The position numbers and the translations under genes are program-made. Under the pieces are notes generated by a model. That model did no database searches, had not been told where the DNA came from, and worked only from the letters and a program-made list of their open reading frames with translations. Positions 23,281 through 31,276 of a DNA stretch of 64,000 nucleotides are shown here, in pieces; position 1 is the stretch's first letter; every line of letters begins with the position of its first letter. Origin of the DNA: Micromonospora sp. RP3T (GTDB lineage: Bacteria; Actinomycetota; Actinomycetes; Mycobacteriales; Micromonosporaceae); contig NZ_PYPS01000021.1 in NCBI RefSeq assembly GCF_003027925.1, forward strand, positions 55,873 through 119,872, given 5' to 3'.

Positions 23281-23493
23281 TCAGCGCGGGCGGTTGTTCC
23301 AGTTGTAGAACGTCGGAATGTTCTCGAAGTGGTTCCACGCGCACACCGCGGTGCCGCCGTCCCCGCCCGGCGCCTCCGCCCGCAGCAGGCGTGCCGCCTC
23401 CGCCTCGTGGAGCAGCGCGGTCAGCCCCGCGGCAGCGTCCCGCACCCGGCCGGCGACCGTTTCCCGGTCGGTGTCACTGGTGATCTCGGGCAT
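23281..23493 (-). CDS. amcA: Cyclophane RiPP precursor peptide (AmcA-like)
   Basis: A 70-residue peptide with a helical leader (ETVAGRVRDAAAGLTALLHEAEAARLLRAEAP), a Gly-rich hinge, and an aromatic/Asn-rich core after Cys51. The core has four aromatic-x-x triplets: Trp53-Asn-His, Phe56-Glu-Asn, Phe62-Tyr-Asn and Trp65-Asn-Asn. These fit three-residue cyclophane-forming sites in which the aromatic ring is cross-linked to the third residue's beta carbon. It overlaps the radical SAM gene by 20 nt and has GGAG before its ATG. The AmcA name is from memory of the family. No protease or exporter is adjacent. Confidence 0.82.
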   Translation of the reverse strand: MPEITSDTDRETVAGRVRDAAAGLTALLHEAEAARLLRAEAPGGDGGTAVCAWNHFENIPTFYNWNNRPR

Positions 23494-24589
23494 GCTCCAA
23501 CACTCCCTCCAGTAGGCGGATCTTGCTGTTGCGGCAGTGCTCGGTCTCCGTACCGTCGAACCGCCCCTGCTCGAAGTAGCGGTTGGCGGCGTGGCCCCCG
23601 CCACAGAAACCGAAGTACGGACAGGACGCCCGGCACGCCTCCACGCCGGTGAGGAACTCGTCGACCCAGGGCGTCCGCCCGGCGCCGGCGAGGATCTCGC
23701 CCAGCGGGGTGACCAGCACGTTCCCGCTGCCGAAGTCGCCGTACCGGGGATCGGTGAAGCCGGCCAGCTCCGGCGAGAGCACCACCACCGAGCCGTCGTG
23801 GCCGACCGTCGGGATCGGGTCGAGCCGACGGGGCAGCAGCTCGTCCGCGGCACCGGCCAGCACCGCGCCGGCGTACCGCAGCGACCACTCCACCTCGCGC
23901 AGGTGGATCCGGGGATCCCGACGCCAGGCGGCGACCAGCTCGGCCCAGAACCCGGTCACCGCGACCGCGTCCCGCGCGTTCGTGCGGGTGTTGACCCCCT
24001 CGGTCTCCTCGATGTTCACGCCCAGCACCTCGCAGCCCAGGTCGAGGAAGTAGGCGTACAGCTCGGCCGCCAGGCCCGGCTCCGGCCGGGAGACCACCGC
24101 CAGGGCCGAGAACGGCAGCCCGTGCCGGCGCAACGCCGCCACCCCGGCCACGATCCGGTCGTACGCCGGCCGGCCGCCCCGGGTCACCCGCTCGGCGTTG
24201 CGCGCCCGCGGGCCGTCCACGCTCACGCTCACCCGCACCCGGTGCTCGGCGAAGAACGCGCACCAGGCGTCGTCGATCAGCGTGGCGTTTGTCTGCACGT
24301 GGTGCTCGACCTCCGCCCCGAACGGGGCCAGCAGCGCGGCCAGGTGCTCCCGGCCGGCCGCGAGCGGCTCCCCGCCGTGCCAGACCACCGAGCACCGCCC
24401 CCGGGCCGCCCACCGGTTCACCGACGCCGCCACCGCCTCGGCCACCGCCACCGACATCCGCCGGTCCGCCGCGCGCAGCGGCAGGTAGCAGTAGGCGCAG
24501 TCGAGGTTGCACAACGTGGTCGGCTGCATCACCACGTACGAGGGGACGGCGGCGATGCCGCGCATCCCTCCGGGCGTGCGTGCAGCCAT
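23474..24589 (-). CDS. amcB: Cyclophane-forming radical SAM/SPASM peptide maturase (AmcB-like)
   Basis: A 371-residue radical SAM enzyme. The [4Fe-4S] motif CNLDCAYC is near residue 30. The C-terminal SPASM region has CRASCPYFGFCGGGHAANRYFEQG and a last Cys in TEHCRNSK. It should install C-C cross-links between aromatic rings and beta carbons in the overlapping precursor. GGGGAGG precedes the ATG. On the same strand a possible promoter is TTCACC (24654-24649), 18 nt, TAGCCT (24630-24625), so the cassette need not depend on purM transcription. Confidence 0.88.
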   Translation of the reverse strand: MAARTPGGMRGIAAVPSYVVMQPTTLCNLDCAYCYLPLRAADRRMSVAVAEAVAASVNRWAARGRCSVVWHGGEPLAAGREHLAALLAPFGAEVEHHVQTNATLIDDAWCAFFAEHRVRVSVSVDGPRARNAERVTRGGRPAYDRIVAGVAALRRHGLPFSALAVVSRPEPGLAAELYAYFLDLGCEVLGVNIEETEGVNTRTNARDAVAVTGFWAELVAAWRRDPRIHLREVEWSLRYAGAVLAGAADELLPRRLDPIPTVGHDGSVVVLSPELAGFTDPRYGDFGSGNVLVTPLGEILAGAGRTPWVDEFLTGVEACRASCPYFGFCGGGHAANRYFEQGRFDGTETEHCRNSKIRLLEGVLEHARDHQ

Positions 24590-24700
24590 CGAACCTCCCC
24601 CGCGCGCCGGAAAACCGAACCTTCAGGCTAGGCGGAGGCGGCCACTCGGGTGAACCCCCGATCAGGTGCCCGGCTGATCAGCGCAGGGTGACCAGCGCGA

Positions 24701-25855
24701 TCAGCCCCGGGTGTGCTGCCCGACCATCTGCACGTTGCCGGAGCCCTCGATGATCTCGCCGGCCTGCCACGCGTCGACACCGCGACCGGTCAGGGTGGCC
24801 AGCGCCCGGTCGGCGTCCTCGGCGGCGACGATGGCGAACATGCCGACGCCCATGTTGAACGTCGACTCCATCTCCGGGTCCTCGATCCGGCCCTTGGACT
24901 GGATCAGGTCGAAGATCGGCTGCGGCTTCCAGGTCGACCGGTTGACCACCGCGTCGACGTGCTCCGGCAGCACCCGGACCAGGTTGCCCGGGATACCGCC
25001 GCCGGTCACGTGGGCCAGCGCCCGCACCTCGGCCTCGGCGATCAGCTTGAGGCAGTCCTGCGCGTAGATCTTGGTCGGGGTGAGCAGCTCCTCGCCAAGC
25101 GTGCGCTGGCGGCCGAAGTCCTCGATCACCACGTCCAGCCGCATCCGGCCGGCGCCCAGCAGCACGTGCCGGACCAGCGAGTAGCCGTTGGAGTGCAGGC
25201 CGGAGGAACGCATGGCGATCACCACGTCGCCCACCTCGACCCGCTCCGGGCGGAGGATCTCGCTCTCCTCCACCACGCCGACGCCGGTGGCCGAGATGTC
25301 GTACTCGTCCGGGCGCAGCACGCCGGGGTGCTCGGCGGTCTCGCCGCCCAGCAGCGCGCAGCCGGCGTACCGGCAGCCGTCGGCGATGCCGGCGCCGATC
25401 TCGGCGACCCGGTCCGGGACGACCTCGCCGGTGGCGATGTAGTCGAGCAGGAACAGCGGCTCGGCGCCGCAGGCGACCAGGTCGTCGACGACCATGGCGA
25501 CCAGGTCGATGCCGACCGTGTCGTGGATGTCGAGCTGCTGGGCGATCACCAGCTTGGTGCCCACCCCGTCGGTGGAGGAGGCCAGGATCGGGCTCTTGTA
25601 CTTCTTCGTGTCCAGCCGGAACAGGCCGGCGAAGCCGCCCAGGTCACCCATGACCTCCGGGCGCCGGGTCTGGCGGACCTTGGACTTGAGCAGCTCGACC
25701 GCGCGGTCCCCCGCCTCGATCGACACCCCGGCGTCGGCGTACGAGACCGAGCGTTTGCGCTGCGTGCGGCCGGACCCCGCCGACCAGGGCTGGCGGTCGC
25801 CGCCGGCGCCCGTCGGGCTGGATCCTGCGCCGCTGCGCTCGGACACGTGCGTCAC
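24701..25855 (-). CDS. purM: Phosphoribosylformylglycinamidine cyclo-ligase
   Basis: A 384-residue AIR synthetase, making aminoimidazole ribotide from FGAM with ATP. YADAGVSIEAGDRAVELLKSKV starts the core domain, and GGFAGLFRLD, SSTDGVGTKL, GLHSNGYSLVR and HVTGGGIPGNLVRVLP are family landmarks. A Ser/Gly-rich extension of about 37 residues precedes the core, and the GTG at 25855 has GGGGAG upstream. It lies 55 nt downstream of purF. Confidence 0.96.
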   Translation of the reverse strand: MTHVSERSGAGSSPTGAGGDRQPWSAGSGRTQRKRSVSYADAGVSIEAGDRAVELLKSKVRQTRRPEVMGDLGGFAGLFRLDTKKYKSPILASSTDGVGTKLVIAQQLDIHDTVGIDLVAMVVDDLVACGAEPLFLLDYIATGEVVPDRVAEIGAGIADGCRYAGCALLGGETAEHPGVLRPDEYDISATGVGVVEESEILRPERVEVGDVVIAMRSSGLHSNGYSLVRHVLLGAGRMRLDVVIEDFGRQRTLGEELLTPTKIYAQDCLKLIAEAEVRALAHVTGGGIPGNLVRVLPEHVDAVVNRSTWKPQPIFDLIQSKGRIEDPEMESTFNMGVGMFAIVAAEDADRALATLTGRGVDAWQAGEIIEGSGNVQMVGQHTRG

Positions 25856-25910
25856 GGTTCTCCCCTTTGTGGTTCCGCGGGGCCGGAACGCCGGACCCGC
25901 GTCGGTGGTG

Positions 25911-27428
25911 CTACGGGTGATGGGTCGGTGTGGCGACGAGCGGGCCGGTGGGCTCGGCCGCCTCGGCGACGACCCGGCGGCCCACTCCCTCGAGCACGTG
26001 CTTGCCGATCAGGTTCCCGGCCGGCAGTTCGATCGGGTACTCCCCATCGAAGCACGCCCGGCAGAGTCGGGTCTTCGGCTGCTCGGTCGCCGCGATGAGA
26101 CCGGGCAGCGAGACGTAGCCCAGCGTGTCGGCGCCGATCGACCGCCGGATGCCGTCGTTGTCCAACCCGTTGGCCAGCAGCTCGGCCCGGGTGGCGAAGT
26201 CGATGCCGTAGAAGCAGGGCCAGCTGACCGGCGGCGAGGAGATCCGTACGTGCACCTCCAGCGCGCCCGCCTCGCGCAACAGCCGGACGATGGCCCGCTG
26301 GGTGGTGCCCCGGACGATCGAGTCGTCCACCACCACCAGCCGCTTGCCGCGGACGTTCTGCCGCAGCGGGTTCAGCTTGAGCCGGACGCCGAGCGCGCGC
26401 AGCGTCTGCGAGGGCTGGATGAACGTGCGCCCGACGTACGTGTTCTTCATCAGGCCCTGGCCGTAGGTGATGCCGGACTCCTCGGCGTAGCCGATGGCCG
26501 CCGGGGTGCCGGACTCCGGCACCGGGATCACCAGATCCGCCTCGACCGGGTGCTCCTTGGCGAGCTGGCGGCCGATCTGCACCCGCGCCGCGTGCACGTT
26601 CCGGCCGGCGATGGTGGCGTCCGGCCGGGCGATGTAGACGTACTCGAAGAGGCAGCCCTTGGGCTCCGGCGCGGCGAACCGGCTGGAGCGCAGCCCGTCC
26701 TCGTCGACGGCGATCAGCTCGCCCGGCTCCACCTCGCGGACCACGCTCGCGCCGACGATGTCCAGCGCGGCGGTCTCGCTCGCCACCACCCAGCCGCGCT
26801 CCAGCCGGCCGAGCACCAGCGGGCGCACGCCGTGCGGGTCACGCGCCGCGTAGAGCGTCGACTCGTCCATGAAGACGAAGCTGAACGCGCCGCGCAACTG
26901 CGGCAGCACCTCCAGCGCGGCCGCCTCGACCGAGAGGTCGGGCCGGCTGGCCAGCAGCATGGTGACCAGCGACGTGTCGTTGCTCGACCCGTCGGAGTCC
27001 AGGCCGCGGGCGGACACCTCGCGCTGCAACTCGGCGGTGTTGACCAGGTTGCCGTTGTGGGCCAGCGCGATCGTGGTGCCGGCGCTGGTGGCCCGGATCG
27101 TCGGCTGGGCGTTCTCCCAGGTGGAGCCGCCCGTGGTCGAGTAGCGCGCGTGCCCGATCGCGACGTGCCCGCGCAGGCTGGCCAGCGTCGGCTCGTCGAA
27201 CACCTGGGCGACCAGGCCGAGATCCTTGTAGACCACCACACCGGAGCCGTCGCTGACCGCGATGCCCGCGGCCTCCTGGCCGCGGTGCTGGAGGGCGTAG
27301 AGCCCGAAATAGGTAAGGTTCGCGACTTCCTCGCCGGGCGCCCAGACACCGAAGACGCCGCACGCGTCCTGGGGGCCGGGTCGCTGGGGGTCAAGGTCGT
27401 GGCTCAGCCGGCCATCGCCTCGGGGCAC
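25911..27428 (-). CDS. purF: Amidophosphoribosyltransferase
   Basis: A 505-residue enzyme of the first committed purine step (PRPP + Gln to phosphoribosylamine). The N-terminal nucleophile is Cys23 (DACGVFGV), so a propeptide of about 22 residues should be removed, as in the B. subtilis-type enzyme. GLYALQHRGQEAAGIAV, the PRPP loop VVDDSIVRGTTQRAIV and the cluster-type Cys residues (WPCFYGIDF, RLCRACFDGEYP) are visible. The GTG at 27428 has GAGGGAG upstream. It heads a purF-purM operon. Confidence 0.96.
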   Translation of the reverse strand: MPRGDGRLSHDLDPQRPGPQDACGVFGVWAPGEEVANLTYFGLYALQHRGQEAAGIAVSDGSGVVVYKDLGLVAQVFDEPTLASLRGHVAIGHARYSTTGGSTWENAQPTIRATSAGTTIALAHNGNLVNTAELQREVSARGLDSDGSSNDTSLVTMLLASRPDLSVEAAALEVLPQLRGAFSFVFMDESTLYAARDPHGVRPLVLGRLERGWVVASETAALDIVGASVVREVEPGELIAVDEDGLRSSRFAAPEPKGCLFEYVYIARPDATIAGRNVHAARVQIGRQLAKEHPVEADLVIPVPESGTPAAIGYAEESGITYGQGLMKNTYVGRTFIQPSQTLRALGVRLKLNPLRQNVRGKRLVVVDDSIVRGTTQRAIVRLLREAGALEVHVRISSPPVSWPCFYGIDFATRAELLANGLDNDGIRRSIGADTLGYVSLPGLIAATEQPKTRLCRACFDGEYPIELPAGNLIGKHVLEGVGRRVVAEAAEPTGPLVATPTHHP

Positions 27429-27596
27429 CTGCCGCTCCCTCGTGCTGGGGGGTCTGGACTGGCCTGGCGGAGTCGGGGGGCAGCTCCGCACCGTGGGCCG
27501 GGACCGTCGTCGGCCACCAGTGTACGCGAACCCGCGTCGCCACCGACAGTCACGAGGTGCCCGCTGAGCGTGGCTCGGAACGCCGGTGCCGGACGG

Positions 27597-27950
27597 TTAA
27601 ATCGGGAGGTACGCGGAGAGGTCGGCGCGGTTGCCGGAGACCCGGACGCGACCCTCGGTGACCGCCTCCGCCCAGCCGAGCCGGCCGGTGGCGATCGACA
27701 GCCAGGTGCCCGGGTCCATCTCCACCACGTTCGGCGGGGTGCCGCGGGTGTGTCGTGGCCCGGCCACGCACTGCACCGCACCGTAGGGTGGGACGCGCAC
27801 CTCCACCGATCGGCCGGGCGCGCGCTCCGCGAGGGCGACCAAGAGCATCCGGACCGCCTCCCGGAGCACCGGCCGTTCGGGCGTACGCCCCTCGTCCAGT
27901 GCCGCCAGAGCGGTGAGCACCGAGTCGGAATAAGCGTGCGGAGAGGACAC
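27597..27950 (-). CDS. Sterol carrier-family small protein
   Basis: A 117-residue protein with a C-terminal SCP/MDMPI-like segment (VEVRVPPYGAVQCVAG, NVVEMDPGTWLSIATGRLGWAEAVTEGRVRVSGNRADLSAYLPI). Such domains bind lipids or act in mycothiol-type proteins; no ligand can be named. Its position upstream of purF on the same strand resembles other actinobacteria. The GTG start lacks a clear ribosome-binding site. Confidence 0.78.
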   Translation of the reverse strand: MSSPHAYSDSVLTALAALDEGRTPERPVLREAVRMLLVALAERAPGRSVEVRVPPYGAVQCVAGPRHTRGTPPNVVEMDPGTWLSIATGRLGWAEAVTEGRVRVSGNRADLSAYLPI

Positions 27951-28110
27951 GACGGGACGATACGACCCGGCAGAAGGCGGCCCGACGCCGGCCCTGGGTA
28001 GAGATGATCCGGTCAGACAAGGCATAGTTGCCGACGGCGTAATTCGTACCGTGAGTGATCAACCCGGCCGGACCGGCCGGCGGGAAGATCAGACCCGGAA
28101 GGCGGTGGAC

Positions 28111-30354
28111 GTGTCCACACACCGACGTGCCTGGAAGCATCGGGCCGGTGTGGTCGTAGCGCTGATCTTCGGCGCCCTGCTCACCGTCCCCGCCACACCC
28201 GCCCTCGCGGCCGACGTCAGCGTCTCGCCGGGCTCGGTCACGGTCAACGCCGGCAGCGACACCACAGTGACCGTCCGGGTCACCCCCGGCGAGGGTGACC
28301 AGAACGCGCAGATCGGCATCACCGGCCTGCCCTCCGGTGTCAGTTGCGTCTCCGGCTGCGGCCAGGTCAACTTCGCGCCGGGCAACCCGATGCCCAAGAC
28401 GCAGCTGCTCACCATCCGCGCGAACGACAACGCCGGGGACGCCAACGGCTCGGTGACCGTGCAGGTGCAGCCGGACAAGTCCGACGCGGCGACCGGCAAC
28501 TTCAACCTCACCGTCAAGGGCAAGGCCGCGCCGCCGCCGTCGCAGCAGCCGCAGACCGTCAAGACGGTTTCCGGCAAGGTGGTCGACTCCAACGGTGAGC
28601 CGATCTCCGGCGCGCTCGTCATGCTGCGCGACAGCGCCGGCAAGGAGCGCCGGACGAACACGAACGGCAGTGGCAACTTCAGTTTCGGCGGCTCCGCCGA
28701 CAACCCGATCGCGCCGGGCCGCATCGACCTGGGCGCCTCCGCGGACGGTGCGACCCCGAGCGCCAAGTCGATCAACGCCAACGCCGGCCAGTCCGTGACC
28801 GGGCTGCGGATCAGCGTGGCGGTCAAGGCGTCGGCGAGTCCGAGCGCGACGCCCTCGGCCAGCGAGTCCGCCCCGCCGTCCGAGGAGGTCACCGATGAGG
28901 AGACCACCGACGGCCCGGCCACCGAGGCCCCGGCCGCCCAGCAGCCGACCGCCGGCGAGGACTCCGGCGGCTTCGGCAACTGGCTGCTGATTCTGCTCGG
29001 CGGCCTCTTCGTCGCCGTCGGCGTGGGCACCATCGTGCTGCTCTACATGCGGCGCAAGAACGACGAGGGCGACGGCGACGGTCCCGACGGGCCGGGCGCT
29101 CCGGGTGGCCCCGGCGGCGGTGCGGCGGGCGCGGTCCCCGCGGCCCACGGTGCCTACCGGGGCGTGGACGACCAGACCCGGGTGGTCAACGGCATGGGCG
29201 CCGGGCCGGCTCCGACCATGGTCGGGGGTGCCGCGATGAGCGAGGCGCCGACCATGCTCCAGCGACCGGTGGTGGACGACGTCCCGCCGGACCCGTACGG
29301 TGCGCCCCCCGGGCCCGCGTACGGCGTCGGGGCGGGACAGGCCGGCTACGGCTACGGCGACGACGCCCCCGGTCAGGGCGGCTACGGCTACGGCAACGCG
29401 CCCTCGTCGGGCGGCGGTTACGGCAACGGCCCGTCCTCCGGTGCCGGCTACGGCAGCCCCGACTACGCGGCCGGTGCTGCCGGGGCAGCCGGCTACGCCG
29501 CGGCCCAGGGCGGCGGCGGGTACGCAGGCGAACGTTTCGACGAGCCCACCGGCCGCTACACCGGCGACAGCACCCAGTACGCGCCGGCGGCCGACCCGTA
29601 CCCGACCAGCACCTACCAGCCGGAGCAGGGTCGGGGCTACGACCAGCCCGGCCCGGGTCAGTACGGCCGGGGCGCGGAGCAGGCCGACGGCTACGGCGCC
29701 GGCGGTGGCTACGGGGCCGCGTCCGGCGGCTACGACGGCAACCCCGCCGGTGGATACGACGGCGGCCGGCAGCAGAACGGCTACGGCGACGCCCCGGGAT
29801 ACGGCGACAGCCGGCCGGGTGGCGGGTACGGTGACGCGCCCACCGGCGGCTACGGCGGTGCGCCGACGGGGGGTGGCTACGACAACGCCCCCGCCGGCGG
29901 CTACGGCGACGCCCCGGGCTCGGGCTACGGCGACAGCCGCCCGGGTGGCGGCTACGGCGACGCGCCCACCGGCGGCTACGACGGCGGCCGGCAGCAGCAG
30001 GGCGGCTACGGCGACGCCCCGGCCGGCGGCTACGGCAGCCACCAGGGTGGCGGCTACGACGGCCGGCAGCCGGGTGGCTACGACGGCGGCACGGCCGGCG
30101 CGGCCTACGGCAACGCCCCCGGTGGTTACGACGGCGGTCACCAGCAGGGCGGCTACGACCAGCAGGGCGGCTACGACCAGCGCGGCGGGTACGGCCAGCA
30201 GGGCGGATACGGTCAGGAGCCGCCGCAGCAGCGCGGTCCCGGCTACGACAGCAACCAGGCCGGCTACCCCGACGATCCGGCGCAGGCCGGTCGGGGCCGT
30301 GCGGACGGTACGTCGGATCGGGGCGGGCGACGCCTCGACTGGCTGGACGACTGA
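28111..30354 (+). CDS. Single-pass membrane protein with Ig/CnaB-like ectodomains and a Gly-Tyr-rich cytoplasmic tail
   Basis: A 747-residue protein. It has a signal peptide ending in PALAA, a beta-rich ectodomain (VSVSPGSVTVNAGSDTTVTVRV), then a carboxypeptidase-regulatory-like domain (SGKVVDSNGEPISGALVMLRD). A Pro/Ser/Glu stalk leads to one membrane helix at about 289-315 (WLLILLGGLFVAVGVGTIVLLY) followed by RRK. The C-terminal 400 residues are low complexity, with about 33 Gly-Tyr pairs in GGYGDAP/GGYDGG-type repeats, resembling phase-separating prion-like regions. It ends RLDWLDD. The GTG at 28111 gives a clean signal peptide and has GGAAGG upstream; the frame is open 60 nt further. Function unknown. 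Confidence 0.8.
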   Translation: MSTHRRAWKHRAGVVVALIFGALLTVPATPALAADVSVSPGSVTVNAGSDTTVTVRVTPGEGDQNAQIGITGLPSGVSCVSGCGQVNFAPGNPMPKTQLLTIRANDNAGDANGSVTVQVQPDKSDAATGNFNLTVKGKAAPPPSQQPQTVKTVSGKVVDSNGEPISGALVMLRDSAGKERRTNTNGSGNFSFGGSADNPIAPGRIDLGASADGATPSAKSINANAGQSVTGLRISVAVKASASPSATPSASESAPPSEEVTDEETTDGPATEAPAAQQPTAGEDSGGFGNWLLILLGGLFVAVGVGTIVLLYMRRKNDEGDGDGPDGPGAPGGPGGGAAGAVPAAHGAYRGVDDQTRVVNGMGAGPAPTMVGGAAMSEAPTMLQRPVVDDVPPDPYGAPPGPAYGVGAGQAGYGYGDDAPGQGGYGYGNAPSSGGGYGNGPSSGAGYGSPDYAAGAAGAAGYAAAQGGGGYAGERFDEPTGRYTGDSTQYAPAADPYPTSTYQPEQGRGYDQPGPGQYGRGAEQADGYGAGGGYGAASGGYDGNPAGGYDGGRQQNGYGDAPGYGDSRPGGGYGDAPTGGYGGAPTGGGYDNAPAGGYGDAPGSGYGDSRPGGGYGDAPTGGYDGGRQQQGGYGDAPAGGYGSHQGGGYDGRQPGGYDGGTAGAAYGNAPGGYDGGHQQGGYDQQGGYDQRGGYGQQGGYGQEPPQQRGPGYDSNQAGYPDDPAQAGRGRADGTSDRGGRRLDWLDD

Positions 30355-30440
30355 CCCACTTTCTCCGCGCCACCGTGGCCGTCCGGCACTCGCCGGGCGG
30401 CCACGCTCGTCAGGTCACCGGAGCGTCGGTCCATCAGCCC

Positions 30441-30493
30441 AAGATCTTGGTACGGCACGGCCCCTCCGGGGCGCGGTCTCGTACCAAGATCTT
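30441..30493. repeat. Family 3 palindrome (AGATCTTGG), copy B; probable bidirectional terminator
   Basis: Perfect 13-bp arms AAGATCTTGGTAC and complement, at 30441-30453 and 30481-30493, with a GC-rich loop containing CCCCTCCG. It lies between the convergent Gly-Tyr protein and comB genes, so termination in both directions is likely. Confidence 0.8.
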
Positions 30494-30516
30494 CAGTCGC
30501 CGAAGGCGAGGAACTG

Positions 30517-31266
30517 TCAGGCGGGGGCGAAGTAGCCCTGGCGCAGCACCGGCACCACGTCGGAGACACCGATCTCGGCGGCGACCTCGACATCCTCGGC
30601 GAACCCGCCCTCGGCCAGCTCCCGGCCGGAGACGCAACCCCGCACCGCCGCCGGCACGTCGGGCGTGCTGGCGAGTGCCGCCAGCGCCATGGCCGCCTCC
30701 ACCGAGAGGCCACCCGGCACGCCGGCCAGGGCGTCCAGCACGCAGGCGGCCCCGAGTTGGTCCTCCACGCTGGGACGCAGTGACCCGTCCGGCCAACGCT
30801 CACCGGCGGCCACCACGCCCACGGCGGCGTCGTTCGTGCCGTACCCCTGGTGGCGGAGCCATCGCCCGACGGCGCGTGCGTTACGCAGGCACGCCGCCAC
30901 CACCGGCATGCCGGTGGCGCTCGCCGCGGCGCTGATCGCCGAGCCGTTGGGCGACGGCAGCACCAGGTCGGCGACCACGGGTGCGGTCCGCAGCGCCGCC
31001 GGGGAGAGCGACCACTGATGCTCCGGGGTCGTCTGCCGGCGGCCCACCGCGGCGACGGCGCCGATCCGGCGGGCGTACTCGGCCGCCTGCTCGCCCCACG
31101 GGAACGGGTGCACCCGGGAGCCCCGGCTCACCGCCACCTCCACGGCGGTGGTGAACGACAGAACGTCCACCACCACCAGGACGGCACAGACCCGGCCGAG
31201 TTCCGCCGCTCCGGTCAGACCCCAGTCGAATCGGGCGCCGGCACCGGGCTGCGTGAAGACGCCCAC
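30517..31266 (-). CDS. 2-phosphosulfolactate phosphatase family protein (ComB-like)
   Basis: A 249-residue protein with the ComB signature VVVDVLSFTTAVEVAVSRG near the N terminus, LPSPNGSAIS, VVAACLRNARAVGRWL and GVVAAGERWPDGSLRPSVEDQLGAACVLDAL. The archetype dephosphorylates 2-phosphosulfolactate in coenzyme M synthesis. An actinomycete does not make that cofactor in the known way, so the true substrate is probably another phospho-acid. The GTG at 31266 has GAGG upstream and starts 10 nt after purL, making it the last gene of purS-purQ-purL-comB. Confidence 0.82.
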   Translation of the reverse strand: MGVFTQPGAGARFDWGLTGAAELGRVCAVLVVVDVLSFTTAVEVAVSRGSRVHPFPWGEQAAEYARRIGAVAAVGRRQTTPEHQWSLSPAALRTAPVVADLVLPSPNGSAISAAASATGMPVVAACLRNARAVGRWLRHQGYGTNDAAVGVVAAGERWPDGSLRPSVEDQLGAACVLDALAGVPGGLSVEAAMALAALASTPDVPAAVRGCVSGRELAEGGFAEDVEVAAEIGVSDVVPVLRQGYFAPA

Positions 31267-31276
31267 GTTCGTGACC

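Noticed and set aside
27550..30141. 863-residue minus-strand open frame opposite the Gly-Tyr protein gene
   Set aside because: Val/Ala/Gly/Arg repeats mirror the repetitive + strand gene, which has a signal peptide and membrane helix; the antisense frame has no domain.
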